NCBI RefSeq assembly: GCF_014649495.1
Contig: NZ_BMTD01000020.1
Coordinates: 62,001 to 126,000, forward strand
Length of the DNA stretch: 64,000 nucleotides
Reading direction: 5' to 3'
Source of the DNA: Streptomyces filipinensis
GTDB lineage: Bacteria; Actinomycetota; Actinomycetes; Streptomycetales; Streptomycetaceae
Shown: piece by piece, positions 17,040 to 25,737 of the stretch
Layout: every line of letters begins with the position of its first letter
How positions within the stretch are numbered: position 1 is the first letter of the stretch
The notes under the pieces: generated by a model
The model's input: the letters and a program-made list of their open reading frames with translations, nothing else
Databases searched by the model: none
Told to the model about the DNA's origin: nothing
Position numbers and translations under genes: made by a program

Positions 17040-18815
17040 ATGGCGGCGCATTTCGGAAGGCGGCTGCGCAAGGGGGCGGCGACCACCGCCGTGGCCGCGG
17101 CAGCGGTCGCGGCACTGTCCGCGTCCCAGGCTCCGGGAGTGACCGGCGAGGACCACGGCAGACAGGCCGCGGCCGGCGCCTCCGCCCCCGTGCCCGACCC
17201 GCCTTCCGACGGCAACGCCACCGGCGACTCCCCGTACTACACGGACCTGCCACCGCTCAACAGCCCCCGCCCCAGCCCCTCGCCGAGCGCCGGCACCCCC
17301 GTCGCCCAGGGCGACGCCGAGGCGGGCATCCCGGCGACGGTCCTCGACGCCTACAAGAGGGCCGAGGCCGAACTGCGTTCCTCCAAGGCCGGCTGCAATC
17401 TGCCCTGGCAACTGCTCGCCGCCATCGGCAAGGTGGAGTCGGGCCAGGCCCGCGGCGGCCGGGTGGACGCGGACGGCACCACGCTGGGGCGGATCCTGGG
17501 CCCGGCCCTCGACGGCAACGGCTTCGCGCTCATCAAGGACACCGACCACGGCGCCTACGACGGCAACACGGCGTACGACCAGGCCGTCGGCCCCATGCAG
17601 TTCATCCCGTCGACCTGGGCCTGGGCCGGCCGCGACGGCAACGGCGACGGCCAGAAGGACCCCAACAACGTCTACGACGCCGCCCTCGCCGCCGGCCACT
17701 ACCTGTGCCGCAACGGCTGGGACCTGTCGCGCGAGGCCGACCTGCACAGCGCGATCCTCAGCTACAACAACTCGCAGGACTATCTGAACCTGGTCCTGAA
17801 CTGGCTGGAGTACTACCGCAAGGGCACCCACTCCGTGCCCGACGGCACCGGCCGGGTGCCCACCCACCGCAGCGACGACACCCCGCGCGCCACGTCGCCG
17901 AAGCACCCCGGCCCGTCGAAGCCCGAGTCCACCCCGAAGCACCACAAGCCGCACAGGCCTGGAACGCCCGGAACGCCCGGAAAACCTGGAAAGCCGGACA
18001 AGCCGGGTGGCGGGAACGAAAGTCCCAGCCCCAAGCCGCCGAAGCCGCCCGTCCCGCCGACACCCCCGCCGACGACCCCGTCGACGCCCACCGACACGGT
18101 GGACCACCTGGAGGACGCGGGGACCGCCAAGCTCACCGCGATGGCCGGACACGCCTTCACCGAGCGGATCGGCACCCGTGCCGAGACCAGGGCCGACAAG
18201 TCCGTCGCCAAGGTCAGGATCAGGTTCACGATCAGCGGAGACACCGACGCCACCTTCACCGGCGGCGAGACCGTGGCCACGGTCGCCACCGACGCCAAGG
18301 GCGTCGCACTCGCCCCGGCGCTCGAAGCGGGCGAGAAGACCGGCGACTTCAAGGTCACGGCCACCGTCGTGGGCCGCAAGGTCAAGGGCGCCGACTACAC
18401 GGCCACCGTCACCGAGCGCGCCGCCGACACCCTGGCCCGCACCAGCGACACCCCGCTGACCTGCACCCCGGGCGGAGAGTTCGCCGACCAGGTCCAGGTG
18501 AAGGCCACGTACAAGGACGCCGTCGCGGACAAGGTCGCGGCCACCGCCACCCTGATCACGTCCGACACCGACGCCACCGAGAACGACAAGGGCCCCTACT
18601 TCAAGGACGCCGACGGCAAGCCCGTACGCACCCTCACCGGCCTCCGGACGGACGCCAAGGGGCTGCTGACCCTGCCGAAGCTGTACGCGGACGACACCAC
18701 GGGCACCTTCCTGCTCCGCATCACCACCCCCGGCGGCGGCACCCTCACCGTCGAACTGAACGTCGCCGCGGCCGACACCTCGGCGAGCCCGTCGCCGTCA
18801 CCGTCCGCCTCCTGA
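17040..18815 (+). CDS. Secreted lytic transglycosylase with Pro/Lys linker
   Basis: Cell-wall enzyme cleaving peptidoglycan glycan strands, 591 residues. The N-terminus has basic residues and an Ala-rich hydrophobic segment ending near SASQA, a signal peptide. Residues about 100-270 are a soluble lytic transglycosylase domain of the MltB-like type: the catalytic Glu lies in IGKVESGQA (about residue 132), followed by AVGPMQFIPSTWAWAG and ILSYNNSQDYL. A linker of about 75 residues is rich in Pro, Lys and Gly with P-G-T/K-P-G units. The C-terminal 200 residues look like two beta-rich, Ig-like modules of unknown role. ATG at 17040 is preceded by GGGAGGGG 8 bases upstream. A strong terminator follows. 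Confidence 0.88.
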   Translation: MAAHFGRRLRKGAATTAVAAAAVAALSASQAPGVTGEDHGRQAAAGASAPVPDPPSDGNATGDSPYYTDLPPLNSPRPSPSPSAGTPVAQGDAEAGIPATVLDAYKRAEAELRSSKAGCNLPWQLLAAIGKVESGQARGGRVDADGTTLGRILGPALDGNGFALIKDTDHGAYDGNTAYDQAVGPMQFIPSTWAWAGRDGNGDGQKDPNNVYDAALAAGHYLCRNGWDLSREADLHSAILSYNNSQDYLNLVLNWLEYYRKGTHSVPDGTGRVPTHRSDDTPRATSPKHPGPSKPESTPKHHKPHRPGTPGTPGKPGKPDKPGGGNESPSPKPPKPPVPPTPPPTTPSTPTDTVDHLEDAGTAKLTAMAGHAFTERIGTRAETRADKSVAKVRIRFTISGDTDATFTGGETVATVATDAKGVALAPALEAGEKTGDFKVTATVVGRKVKGADYTATVTERAADTLARTSDTPLTCTPGGEFADQVQVKATYKDAVADKVAATATLITSDTDATENDKGPYFKDADGKPVRTLTGLRTDAKGLLTLPKLYADDTTGTFLLRITTPGGGTLTVELNVAAADTSASPSPSPSAS

Positions 18816-18832
18816 CACCACGCGCACCGGCA

Positions 18833-18866
18833 GGGCGCCCTCCCCGCACCCGCGGGGAGGGCGCCC
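18833..18866 (+). terminator. Terminator of the lytic transglycosylase gene
   Basis: Perfect 15-bp stem GGGCGCCCTCCCCGC/GCGGGGAGGGCGCCC with an ACCC loop, 17 bases after the stop codon. Confidence 0.92.
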
Positions 18867-18978
18867 CCGTTCGTCCGTGCACCGCTGTTCTCATCTCACC
18901 CGCCCGTTGCTACGGTGCCGAGACCTGACGGGTCATCAGAACCTCGTCGGCAGTCAGACCGTCCGCCGGGAGGCCCGT

Positions 18979-19113
18979 ATGCGCGCCCTGATCGCCGCCG
19001 CTACCGGTCTCGTCCTCGCGCTCGCCGCCGTCCTCACGATCACCGCGACGGGCACACCGGCGGGCGGTACGTCCCCCAAGCCGCTGCTGACGACGGTGCC
19101 CTCGCACCCGTAG
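18979..19113 (+). CDS. 44-residue secreted or membrane peptide (SPW_0924-like)
   Basis: Very small protein starting MRALIAAATG. One hydrophobic segment (residues 3-24, LVLALAAVLTIT) is followed by a short polar tail ending TTVPSHP. It could be an uncleaved membrane anchor or a signal peptide. GGGAGG lies about 5 bases before the ATG. From memory it resembles the small streptomycete family called SPW_0924, which sits next to DUF3068 genes as it does here. The stop is 28 bases before the DUF3068 start, so the two probably share an mRNA. Function unknown. Confidence 0.7.
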   Translation: MRALIAAATGLVLALAAVLTITATGTPAGGTSPKPLLTTVPSHP

Positions 19114-19141
19114 CCGCACCCGTCCGGGAGGGAGGCCGGCC

Positions 19142-20134
19142 ATGCGCCGCAAGGCAAGCCTGGTCCTGCTCGCCTGCGCCGTCTTCTGCGCGGCGCTGTC
19201 CCCGCTCATGCGCTGGTACGCCTTCCCGCGCCTGGCCAGGATCCCCGCGAACCAGTACCAGGACATGGTCCTGGAGGCCAGGGGCGCCACCCTCCTCGAC
19301 TACGGCACCATGCGCGCGAAGAAGGTCTCCCAGGTCACCGTCGTGCAGACCCTCAGGGGCGATGTGGACGCGGCGAAGAGGATCGGGAAGACGGCGGGAC
19401 GGCCGGTCGTGGTCTGGGACGGCCTCTCCTACGTCCAGGGTCCCGACGGCAAGATGGTCTCCAAGGTCCCCGAGCGGTACATCTTCGACGCCCACAGCCA
19501 GGACCCCGTCCACGCCACCGGCGAGATGGTCGACGGCGACCCGGTCACCCGCCACGGCATCGAGTTCAAGTGGCCCTTCCTGACCCAGAAACGCGACTAC
19601 GAGTACTTCGACGCGCAGACCCGCACCACCAGCCCCATCCACTACAAGGGCACCCGGACCTTCCGCGGTCTGAAGGTCTACTTCTTCGAACAGACCATCC
19701 CCTGGACCAAGGTCCCGATGCCCAAGAGCATGCCGGTGCAGGGCATCACACCGGAATCGGTCGCCAGGACGGGCACCACCCGCTGGTACAGCACGGTCCG
19801 CAGGTTCTGGGTCGAACCGGTCACCGGCGCACCCGTCTACGGCGAGGAACTCCACCAGGAGGAGCTGCGCGGCGGCACCCTGCTGGGCGGCCGGGCCAGG
19901 GTCACGGCGTTCGCCGGCGACGTGAAGATGCGCGAGGACTACATCGAGCACACCGTCGCCCTGGTCGAGCACAACCGCACCCTGGTCCTGATGCTCACCT
20001 CGTACGTCCCCTGGGGCTCCCTGACGGCGGGCCTGCTGCTCCTCGCCCTCTCCCTCTGCCTGGAAGCCCGCGCCCGCCGCCCGCGGGGCCCGGCCCCCGC
20101 AAAGGCGACGGACCCCGAACCGGTCAGCGCCTGA
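19142..20134 (+). CDS. DUF3068 (PorA-like) membrane protein
   Basis: Predicted envelope protein, 330 residues. An N-terminal transmembrane segment (residues 5-22) precedes a large extracytoplasmic beta-rich domain; a second transmembrane helix lies at about residues 285-310 (LTAGLLLLALSLCLEA). This layout is that of DUF3068, whose members are sometimes labelled PorA family, but a pore function is not established for streptomycete members. It overlaps the 3' end of convergent hrpB by 11 bases. Start ATG at 19142 has GGGAGGGAGG upstream. Confidence 0.85.
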   Translation: MRRKASLVLLACAVFCAALSPLMRWYAFPRLARIPANQYQDMVLEARGATLLDYGTMRAKKVSQVTVVQTLRGDVDAAKRIGKTAGRPVVVWDGLSYVQGPDGKMVSKVPERYIFDAHSQDPVHATGEMVDGDPVTRHGIEFKWPFLTQKRDYEYFDAQTRTTSPIHYKGTRTFRGLKVYFFEQTIPWTKVPMPKSMPVQGITPESVARTGTTRWYSTVRRFWVEPVTGAPVYGEELHQEELRGGTLLGGRARVTAFAGDVKMREDYIEHTVALVEHNRTLVLMLTSYVPWGSLTAGLLLLALSLCLEARARRPRGPAPAKATDPEPVSA

Positions 20135-22811
20135 GGCGCGCGTTGGTGTACCGGGTGGGCTCGGCGGCCGCCGGGTCCTCGGGCCAGGGATGCTTCGGAT
20201 ACCGGCCGCGCAGCTCCGCCCGCACACCCTTGTAGCCGTCCTGCCAGAAGGAGGCCAGATCGGCGGTGACGGCGGCGGGCCGCCCTGCGGGGGAGAGCAG
20301 ATGCACGAGCAGCGGCACCCCCGCCACGGCCGGCGTCTCCCGCAGCCCGAACATCTCCTGGAGCTTCACCGCGAGCACCGGCCGCTCCGGATCCCCGTAG
20401 TCGATCCGGATCCTCGATCCACTCGGCACGGTGATCCGCTCGGGCGCCAGCTCGTCCAGCCGGGCGGCCTCCCCGCCGGCCCAGGGCAGCAGCCGCGCGA
20501 GCGCCTGCCCGGCGTCGACCCGGCCGAGATCGGCCCGTCGCCCGGCCCTGCTCAGCTCCGGCTCCAGCCACTCGTCCACGCGCGCGTGCAGAGCGTCGTC
20601 CGACACGTCCGGCCACGGCTCTCCGAGGTGTGCCCGCACGAACGCGAGCCGCTGCCGCAGCGTCTCTGCCTCCGCCGTCCACCGCAACAGCCCGAGTCCC
20701 TCCTGCCGGAGCCCGTCGAGCAGGGCCTCGCGTACGAGCGCCGGGTCGGCGTCCCGCAGCGGGCGCGCGGCCAGCTCGATCGCCCCCAACCGCTCGACGT
20801 GCCGGGCCACGACGTCCCCGTCGGCCCAGTGCACCTCGTCCCGCTCGGCGAGCAGCGCCCCGGCGGCGGCGAGCGCCACGCCCTCCTCGAGGGCAGCTCC
20901 GAGCAGCACGCGCGCGTGGCCCCTCCCGGCGGGCCGGTCGGCCACGGCTACGACGATCCAGGGGGCGCCCCGCAGCGCCGACCCGTCGATCAACTCCGCG
21001 CGCGTCCCGGAGGCCATGAGGTACGACCCGCCGTTCAGCCTGGCCACCCGCTCGGGAAAGGCGAGGGCGGCGACCAGACCGGCGAGCCCGTCCTCCCCGG
21101 CACCGGCCCGCCCGGCCGTCCCGTCCGGGGCCGAGGCGGCCGCGGAAGCGTCCGGCCGGCCCTCGGCGCCCCCCGCCCGCAGCCGGTCACCCCCTTCGGC
21201 CAGGGCATCTGCTCCCGCCTCGGCGCCCGTCCGTGCCCGACGGTCGTGCGCCCCGGCCGGGATGCCCGCACCGGCCTGCCCGGTGCCCTCCGGCCGACGG
21301 CCGGGAGCGGGCGGGTGGGAGAACTCCGTCGCGACGGCCCGCAGCCGCCGCACCTCCGCAGCCCATCGCGCGGCATAGGCGTCACCCCCGCGCCGGGCAC
21401 GCCGCAACGCACCGGCGAGATCGTCCCCGTAGTCCCGCGGCACCTCCTCCGAGAGCAGGGCGACGACCTCCGCACCCTCACCGGCCGTGTCCAGCAAGGC
21501 CCGCCCCAGCCGGGGATGCACTCCAAGCCGGGCCAACCGCACACCGACCGGCGTGGCCCGGCCGAGGGAGTCCACCGCCCGCACCGCCGTCAGCGCGGAG
21601 CGCGCCGCCGCCATCGCCCCACCGGGGGGAGGGTCGAGCAGCGCCAGCCCGGAGGCGTCCGGATCGCCCCAGCAGGCCGCCTGCAGGGCGAACGCGGTCA
21701 GGTCGGCCACCCTGATCTCCGGCGCCGGAAACGCCGGCAGACGCCCGTCCTCGGCCTCCGTCCAGCACCGGTACACCGTCCCCGGCGCCTCGCGCCCGGC
21801 CCGCCCCGCCCGCTGCCGCCCGGCGGCCCGCGAGGCCCGTACCGTCGTCAGCCCGCTCAGCCCGCGCGCGTGGTCCACCCGCGGCTCCCGCGCGAGCCCC
21901 GAGTCCACCACCACCCGCACGCCGGGCACCGTCAGCGACGACTCCGCCACCGACGTCGCCAGCACCACCCGGCGCCGCGTCCCCGGCGCCAGCACCGCGT
22001 CCTGCACGGCGGCCGGCGCCCGCCCGTGCACCTGGAGCACGTCCACCGCCCCGAGATCCCCGAGCTGCCCCGCCACACGCGCGATCTCGCCCACACCGGG
22101 CAGGAAGCACAGCACGTCCCCGTCCCGCTCCGCCAGCGCCCGGCGCACCACCGCCGCCACGTGCGCCAGCAGCGCCGGATCGACGCGCATCCCGTGCGGC
22201 GGCCGTACCGGACGCGCCGGAGGCGCCCACACCACCCGCACCGGATGCGCGACGCCCGCCGCCTCGACCACGGGCGCCCCGCCCAGCAGCCGCGCCCAGC
22301 CCTCGGCGTCCGTCGTCGCGGACGCGGCCACCAGTCGCAGCTCCGGCCGCAGCGCCTGCCGCACGTCCCACAGGAAAGCGGCCACCGTGTCGGCGTCCAG
22401 GTGCCGCTCGTGGCATTCGTCGAGGACGACGACGTCGACGCCCGGCAGCTCCTGGTCCCGCTGCAGCCGCTGCAGCAGCACACCGGTCGTGACGACCTCC
22501 ACGCGCGTGTGCCGCCCCACGGCCCGTTCGCCGCGCACGGTGAACCCCACCCGCTCGCCGGGCCTCTCACCCAGCAGCCACGCCATCCGCCGGGCCGCCG
22601 CCCGGGCCGCGATCCGGCGCGGCTCCGCCACCACGACCCGCCGCGCGGGACCGCCGCCGACCAGCCCCGCCAGGACGAGCGGCACCAGCGTCGTCTTGCC
22701 GGTGCCGGGCGGCGCCACGAGCACGGCGGTGCCGGCTCCTTCCAGGGCCTCGGCCAGGGCGGGCAGGGCGGAACGCACGGGCAGCGCGTCCAGGGCGTCG
22801 TAACGGATCAC
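20124..22811 (-). CDS. hrpB: ATP-dependent RNA helicase HrpB
   Basis: DEAH-type helicase, 895 residues. Walker A APPGTGKTTLVPL is near residues 35-47, followed by VAEPRRIAARAAARRMA, the DEAH-box variant DECHERHLD, SATTD (motif III) and VVVDSGLAREPR. After the RecA-like domains come the HA2-type region and the HrpB C-terminal domain (ITVPSGSRIRIDYGDPE and AVKLQEMFGL). A low-complexity Ala/Gly/Arg stretch at about residues 505-575 is an insertion absent from compact HrpB proteins. GTG at 22811 starts the conserved N-terminus. The molecular role of HrpB in bacteria is poorly known, with RNA processing the usual suggestion. Confidence 0.92.
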   Translation of the reverse strand: MIRYDALDALPVRSALPALAEALEGAGTAVLVAPPGTGKTTLVPLVLAGLVGGGPARRVVVAEPRRIAARAAARRMAWLLGERPGERVGFTVRGERAVGRHTRVEVVTTGVLLQRLQRDQELPGVDVVVLDECHERHLDADTVAAFLWDVRQALRPELRLVAASATTDAEGWARLLGGAPVVEAAGVAHPVRVVWAPPARPVRPPHGMRVDPALLAHVAAVVRRALAERDGDVLCFLPGVGEIARVAGQLGDLGAVDVLQVHGRAPAAVQDAVLAPGTRRRVVLATSVAESSLTVPGVRVVVDSGLAREPRVDHARGLSGLTTVRASRAAGRQRAGRAGREAPGTVYRCWTEAEDGRLPAFPAPEIRVADLTAFALQAACWGDPDASGLALLDPPPGGAMAAARSALTAVRAVDSLGRATPVGVRLARLGVHPRLGRALLDTAGEGAEVVALLSEEVPRDYGDDLAGALRRARRGGDAYAARWAAEVRRLRAVATEFSHPPAPGRRPEGTGQAGAGIPAGAHDRRARTGAEAGADALAEGGDRLRAGGAEGRPDASAAASAPDGTAGRAGAGEDGLAGLVAALAFPERVARLNGGSYLMASGTRAELIDGSALRGAPWIVVAVADRPAGRGHARVLLGAALEEGVALAAAGALLAERDEVHWADGDVVARHVERLGAIELAARPLRDADPALVREALLDGLRQEGLGLLRWTAEAETLRQRLAFVRAHLGEPWPDVSDDALHARVDEWLEPELSRAGRRADLGRVDAGQALARLLPWAGGEAARLDELAPERITVPSGSRIRIDYGDPERPVLAVKLQEMFGLRETPAVAGVPLLVHLLSPAGRPAAVTADLASFWQDGYKGVRAELRGRYPKHPWPEDPAAAEPTRYTNARLRR

Positions 22812-22879
22812 GCCCCTAGTGTCGTACGACGGCGAAAACGCCCCCTACGCGCGCGTGCCCATGGGGGGCCGGCCGGTGC

Positions 22880-23794
22880 TCAGTCCCGCTCGCACACGAA
22901 GATCGCCGTCCCCGGGATCAGGTTGCCGCGCAGGGGCGACCAGCCGCCCCACTCCGAGGTGTTCCAGGCCGGCCACTCCGGCTCCACCAGGTCCACCAGC
23001 CGGAAGCCGGACACCGCGATGTCCCGCACGCGGTCCCCCAGCGTCCTGTGGTGCTCGACATAGACCGCGCGGCCCTCCTCGTCCTGCTCCACATAGGGCG
23101 TGCGGTCGAAGTACGAGGAGGCCACGGACAGGCCCTCGGCGCCCGGCTCGTCGGGGAACGCCCAGCGGATCGGATGCGTCACCGAGAAGACGAACCGGCC
23201 GCCCGGCCGCAGCACCCGGCGCACCTCGCGCAGCACCAGCCGCGGGTCGGCCACGAACGGCAGCGCCCCGTACGCCGAGCAGGCCAGGTCGAAGGAGCCG
23301 TCCGCGAAGGGCAGCGCGCCGGCGTCGGCACAGATCAGGGGAAACGATCCGCCGATGCGCAGGGCGTGCTGCAGCTGGCGGTGCGAGAGGTCCAGGGCCA
23401 CCGGGCGCGCCCCCTGGGCGGCCAGCCAGCGCGCGCACTGTGCCGCACCCGCGCCGATCTCCAGGACCTCCTTGCCCTTCAGCTCCTCGGGCGGGCCGAG
23501 CAGCTCGGCCTCGATCTCGTCCAGACCCTCAGGGCCCCACACGAAGCGGTCGTCGCCGAGGAACGTGCCGTGCTCGACCTGGTACTCGTCCGCGTTGCGG
23601 TCCCACCAGCCCCGGTTGGCCCGTGCGCTCTCCGCGCCGCCCGCGTCACGCCGCGTGGCCTCCGGCTCGACCGCCCCGGGTTCCTGGGTCTCGTACGTTT
23701 CCGACTCTTGGATGATCGGCTCCCTCGTCGTACTCTTCCGTCCAACCCGAACGGGGCCCCGACGGAGGCGGGTCCATGGGCCGTGTGGCCTCAA
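22880..23794 (-). CDS. SAM-dependent methyltransferase (class I)
   Basis: Class I methyltransferase with motif I VLEIGAGAAQCARWLA, the acidic post-strand residue in ALDLSHRQ, and motif RVLRPGGRFVFSVTHP. It resembles UbiE/BioC-like proteins; the substrate is unknown. The start is unclear. The only in-frame conventional start upstream of the conserved part is TTG at 23794, giving 304 residues. A good Shine-Dalgarno sequence (GAGGGAG) sits instead before codons ATC-ATC near 23714, where no standard start exists. Conservation probably begins near the WWDRNADEYQ segment. The gene is divergent from rpsA and only about 58 bases separate the TTG from the rpsA promoter. Confidence 0.8.
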   Translation of the reverse strand: MRPHGPWTRLRRGPVRVGRKSTTREPIIQESETYETQEPGAVEPEATRRDAGGAESARANRGWWDRNADEYQVEHGTFLGDDRFVWGPEGLDEIEAELLGPPEELKGKEVLEIGAGAAQCARWLAAQGARPVALDLSHRQLQHALRIGGSFPLICADAGALPFADGSFDLACSAYGALPFVADPRLVLREVRRVLRPGGRFVFSVTHPIRWAFPDEPGAEGLSVASSYFDRTPYVEQDEEGRAVYVEHHRTLGDRVRDIAVSGFRLVDLVEPEWPAWNTSEWGGWSPLRGNLIPGTAIFVCERD

Positions 23795-23851
23795 AGGACG
23801 TTTCTTCTGCCGGTTATGCGGCGTTCTGCCCCGGGTGTGCGCCTTCGCGCA

Positions 23852-23880
23852 TTGACCCTTTCCGGCTGCCCCCGTATGCT
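23852..23880 (+). promoter_or_regulatory. Strong housekeeping-type promoter of rpsA
   Basis: TTGACC at 23852-23857, spacer of exactly 17 bases, TATGCT at 23875-23880. This is the best consensus-like promoter in the window. Predicted start of transcription is about 23887, which leaves a leader of about 190 bases before the rpsA ATG. Confidence 0.8.
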
Positions 23881-23886
23881 ACAAGT

Positions 23887-24079
23887 TGCGCTGCGAGCCT
23901 GCGCACCTCAGACGTAGCAGGCTGCGCTCGCATCTGTTGTATGTCCCCTCGGTTGTCGAGGCGCCATCACCAGTCTCTGGTGGGGCGCTTCCTTGGCTGT
24001 CCGGCTTCTTCAGAGCGATACGGGCTCCCGGCGTAGCAGTACCTACGACTTCAATGTCCGTACCGGAGCCCTTTCCCAC
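23887..24079 (+). promoter_or_regulatory. Structured 5' leader of rpsA
   Basis: Two hairpins lie in the leader. The first pairs 23892-23902 (TGCGAGCCTGC) with 23917-23921 and 23927-23932 (GCAGG, a 5-base bulge, CTCGCA). The second pairs GCGCC and CACCAG (23961-23973) with CTGGTG and GGCGC (23977-23988) around a TCT loop. Ribosomal protein S1 controls its own synthesis in enterobacteria through its leader; a comparable role here is inference. The second hairpin could also act as an attenuator. Confidence 0.55.
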
Positions 24080-25573
24080 ATGACGAGCAGCACCGAGACC
24101 ACCGCCACCACCCCGCAGGTAGCGGTCAACGACATCGGTAACGAGGAAGCCTTCCTCGCCGCGATCGACGAGACGATCAAGTACTTCAACGACGGCGACA
24201 TCGTCGACGGCGTCATCGTGAAGGTCGACCGGGACGAGGTCCTGCTCGACATCGGTTACAAGACCGAAGGTGTCATCCCGAGCCGCGAGCTCTCGATCAA
24301 GCACGACGTCGACCCGAACGAGGTCGTCGCCGTCGGTGACGAGATCGAGGCCCTGGTCCTCCAGAAGGAGGACAAGGAAGGCCGCCTGATCCTCTCGAAG
24401 AAGCGCGCCCAGTACGAGCGTGCCTGGGGCACCATCGAGAAGATCAAGGAAGAGGACGGCATCGTCACCGGTACCGTCATCGAGGTCGTCAAGGGTGGTC
24501 TCATCCTCGACATCGGCCTCCGCGGCTTCCTCCCGGCCTCCCTGGTCGAGATGCGCCGTGTCCGCGACCTCCAGCCCTACGTGGGCAAGGAGCTCGAGGC
24601 GAAGATCATCGAGCTGGACAAGAACCGCAACAACGTGGTCCTGTCCCGCCGTGCCTGGCTGGAGCAGACCCAGTCCGAGGTCCGCCAGACGTTCCTCACG
24701 ACCCTCCAGAAGGGTCAGGTCCGTTCCGGTGTGGTCTCCTCGATCGTCAACTTCGGTGCCTTCGTGGACCTGGGTGGCGTCGACGGTCTGGTCCACGTCT
24801 CCGAGCTGTCCTGGAAGCACATCGACCACCCCTCCGAGGTCGTCGAGGTCGGCCAGGAGGTCACCGTCGAGGTCCTCGACGTCGACATGGACCGCGAGCG
24901 TGTCTCCCTGTCGCTGAAGGCGACCCAGGAAGACCCGTGGCAGCAGTTCGCCCGCACCCACCAGATCGGCCAGGTCGTGCCCGGTAAGGTCACGAAGCTG
25001 GTTCCGTTCGGTGCGTTCGTCCGCGTGGACGAGGGCATCGAGGGTCTGGTCCACATCTCCGAGCTGGCCGAGCGCCACGTGGAGATCCCGGAGCAGGTCG
25101 TCCAGGTCAACGACGAGATCTTCGTCAAGGTCATCGACATCGACCTCGAGCGTCGTCGCATCAGCCTCTCGCTGAAGCAGGCCAACGAGTCCTTCGGTGC
25201 CGACCCGGCCTCGGTCGAGTTCGACCCGACCCTGTACGGCATGGCCGCGTCCTACGACGACCAGGGCAACTACATCTACCCCGAGGGCTTCGACCCCGAG
25301 ACCAACGACTGGCTCGAGGGCTACGAGAAGCAGCGCGAGGAGTGGGAGCGCCAGTACGCCGAGGCGCAGACCCGCTTCGAGCAGCACCAGCAGCAGGTCA
25401 TCAAGTCCCGCGAGGCCGACGCTGCCGCTGCCGCCGAGGGTGGCGAGGCCGCCGCTCCGGCCGCTTCGGGTGGCGGTTCGTACTCCTCCGAGGGTGCGGA
25501 CACCTCCGGTGCGCTGGCCTCGGACGAGGCGCTGGCCGCGCTGCGCGAGAAGCTGGCCGGCGGCCAGAGCTGA
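24080..25573 (+). CDS. rpsA: 30S ribosomal protein S1
   Basis: RNA-binding ribosomal protein that brings mRNA to the 30S subunit. The 497 residues contain four S1/OB-fold repeats at roughly 35-105, 125-190, 210-280 and 295-365, with signatures such as GGLILDIGLRGFLPAS, VNFGAFVDLGGVDGLVHVSELSW and VPFGAFVRVDEGIEGLVHISEL. Actinobacterial S1 normally has four domains, not six. The C-terminus is Glu/Gln- then Ala/Gly/Ser-rich. ATG at 24080 is used; GGAG is 11 bases upstream, somewhat far. Codon use is strongly biased to the C-ending and GGT/CGT codons of highly expressed genes, unlike its neighbours. Confidence 0.97.
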   Translation: MTSSTETTATTPQVAVNDIGNEEAFLAAIDETIKYFNDGDIVDGVIVKVDRDEVLLDIGYKTEGVIPSRELSIKHDVDPNEVVAVGDEIEALVLQKEDKEGRLILSKKRAQYERAWGTIEKIKEEDGIVTGTVIEVVKGGLILDIGLRGFLPASLVEMRRVRDLQPYVGKELEAKIIELDKNRNNVVLSRRAWLEQTQSEVRQTFLTTLQKGQVRSGVVSSIVNFGAFVDLGGVDGLVHVSELSWKHIDHPSEVVEVGQEVTVEVLDVDMDRERVSLSLKATQEDPWQQFARTHQIGQVVPGKVTKLVPFGAFVRVDEGIEGLVHISELAERHVEIPEQVVQVNDEIFVKVIDIDLERRRISLSLKQANESFGADPASVEFDPTLYGMAASYDDQGNYIYPEGFDPETNDWLEGYEKQREEWERQYAEAQTRFEQHQQQVIKSREADAAAAAEGGEAAAPAASGGGSYSSEGADTSGALASDEALAALREKLAGGQS

Positions 25574-25606
25574 TCGCTGCCGCTGAGGCTTAGCCGATAG
25601 TCGGCT

Positions 25607-25648
25607 CTGAGGGGCCGCACCTTTCGAGGTGCGGCCCCTCAGGCTTTT
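25607..25648 (+). terminator. Strong terminator of rpsA
   Basis: Perfect 16-bp stem CTGAGGGGCCGCACCT/AGGTGCGGCCCCTCAG with a TTCG tetraloop, followed by GCTTTT. One of the few hairpins here with a T-tract. Confidence 0.97.
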
Positions 25649-25737
25649 CGGGGCCGATGCTGATCAGCGGCGTCTCGCGGGAATGCCCGCTCTCCAGGGC
25701 GTGTTGACGACGACGAACACGAGGAGGAGCGGTCACA

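Noticed and set aside
20190..23063. 957-codon plus-strand open frame opposite hrpB
   Set aside because: Composition is Pro/Arg/His-rich with no domain, and the opposite strand encodes a full helicase with all motifs.
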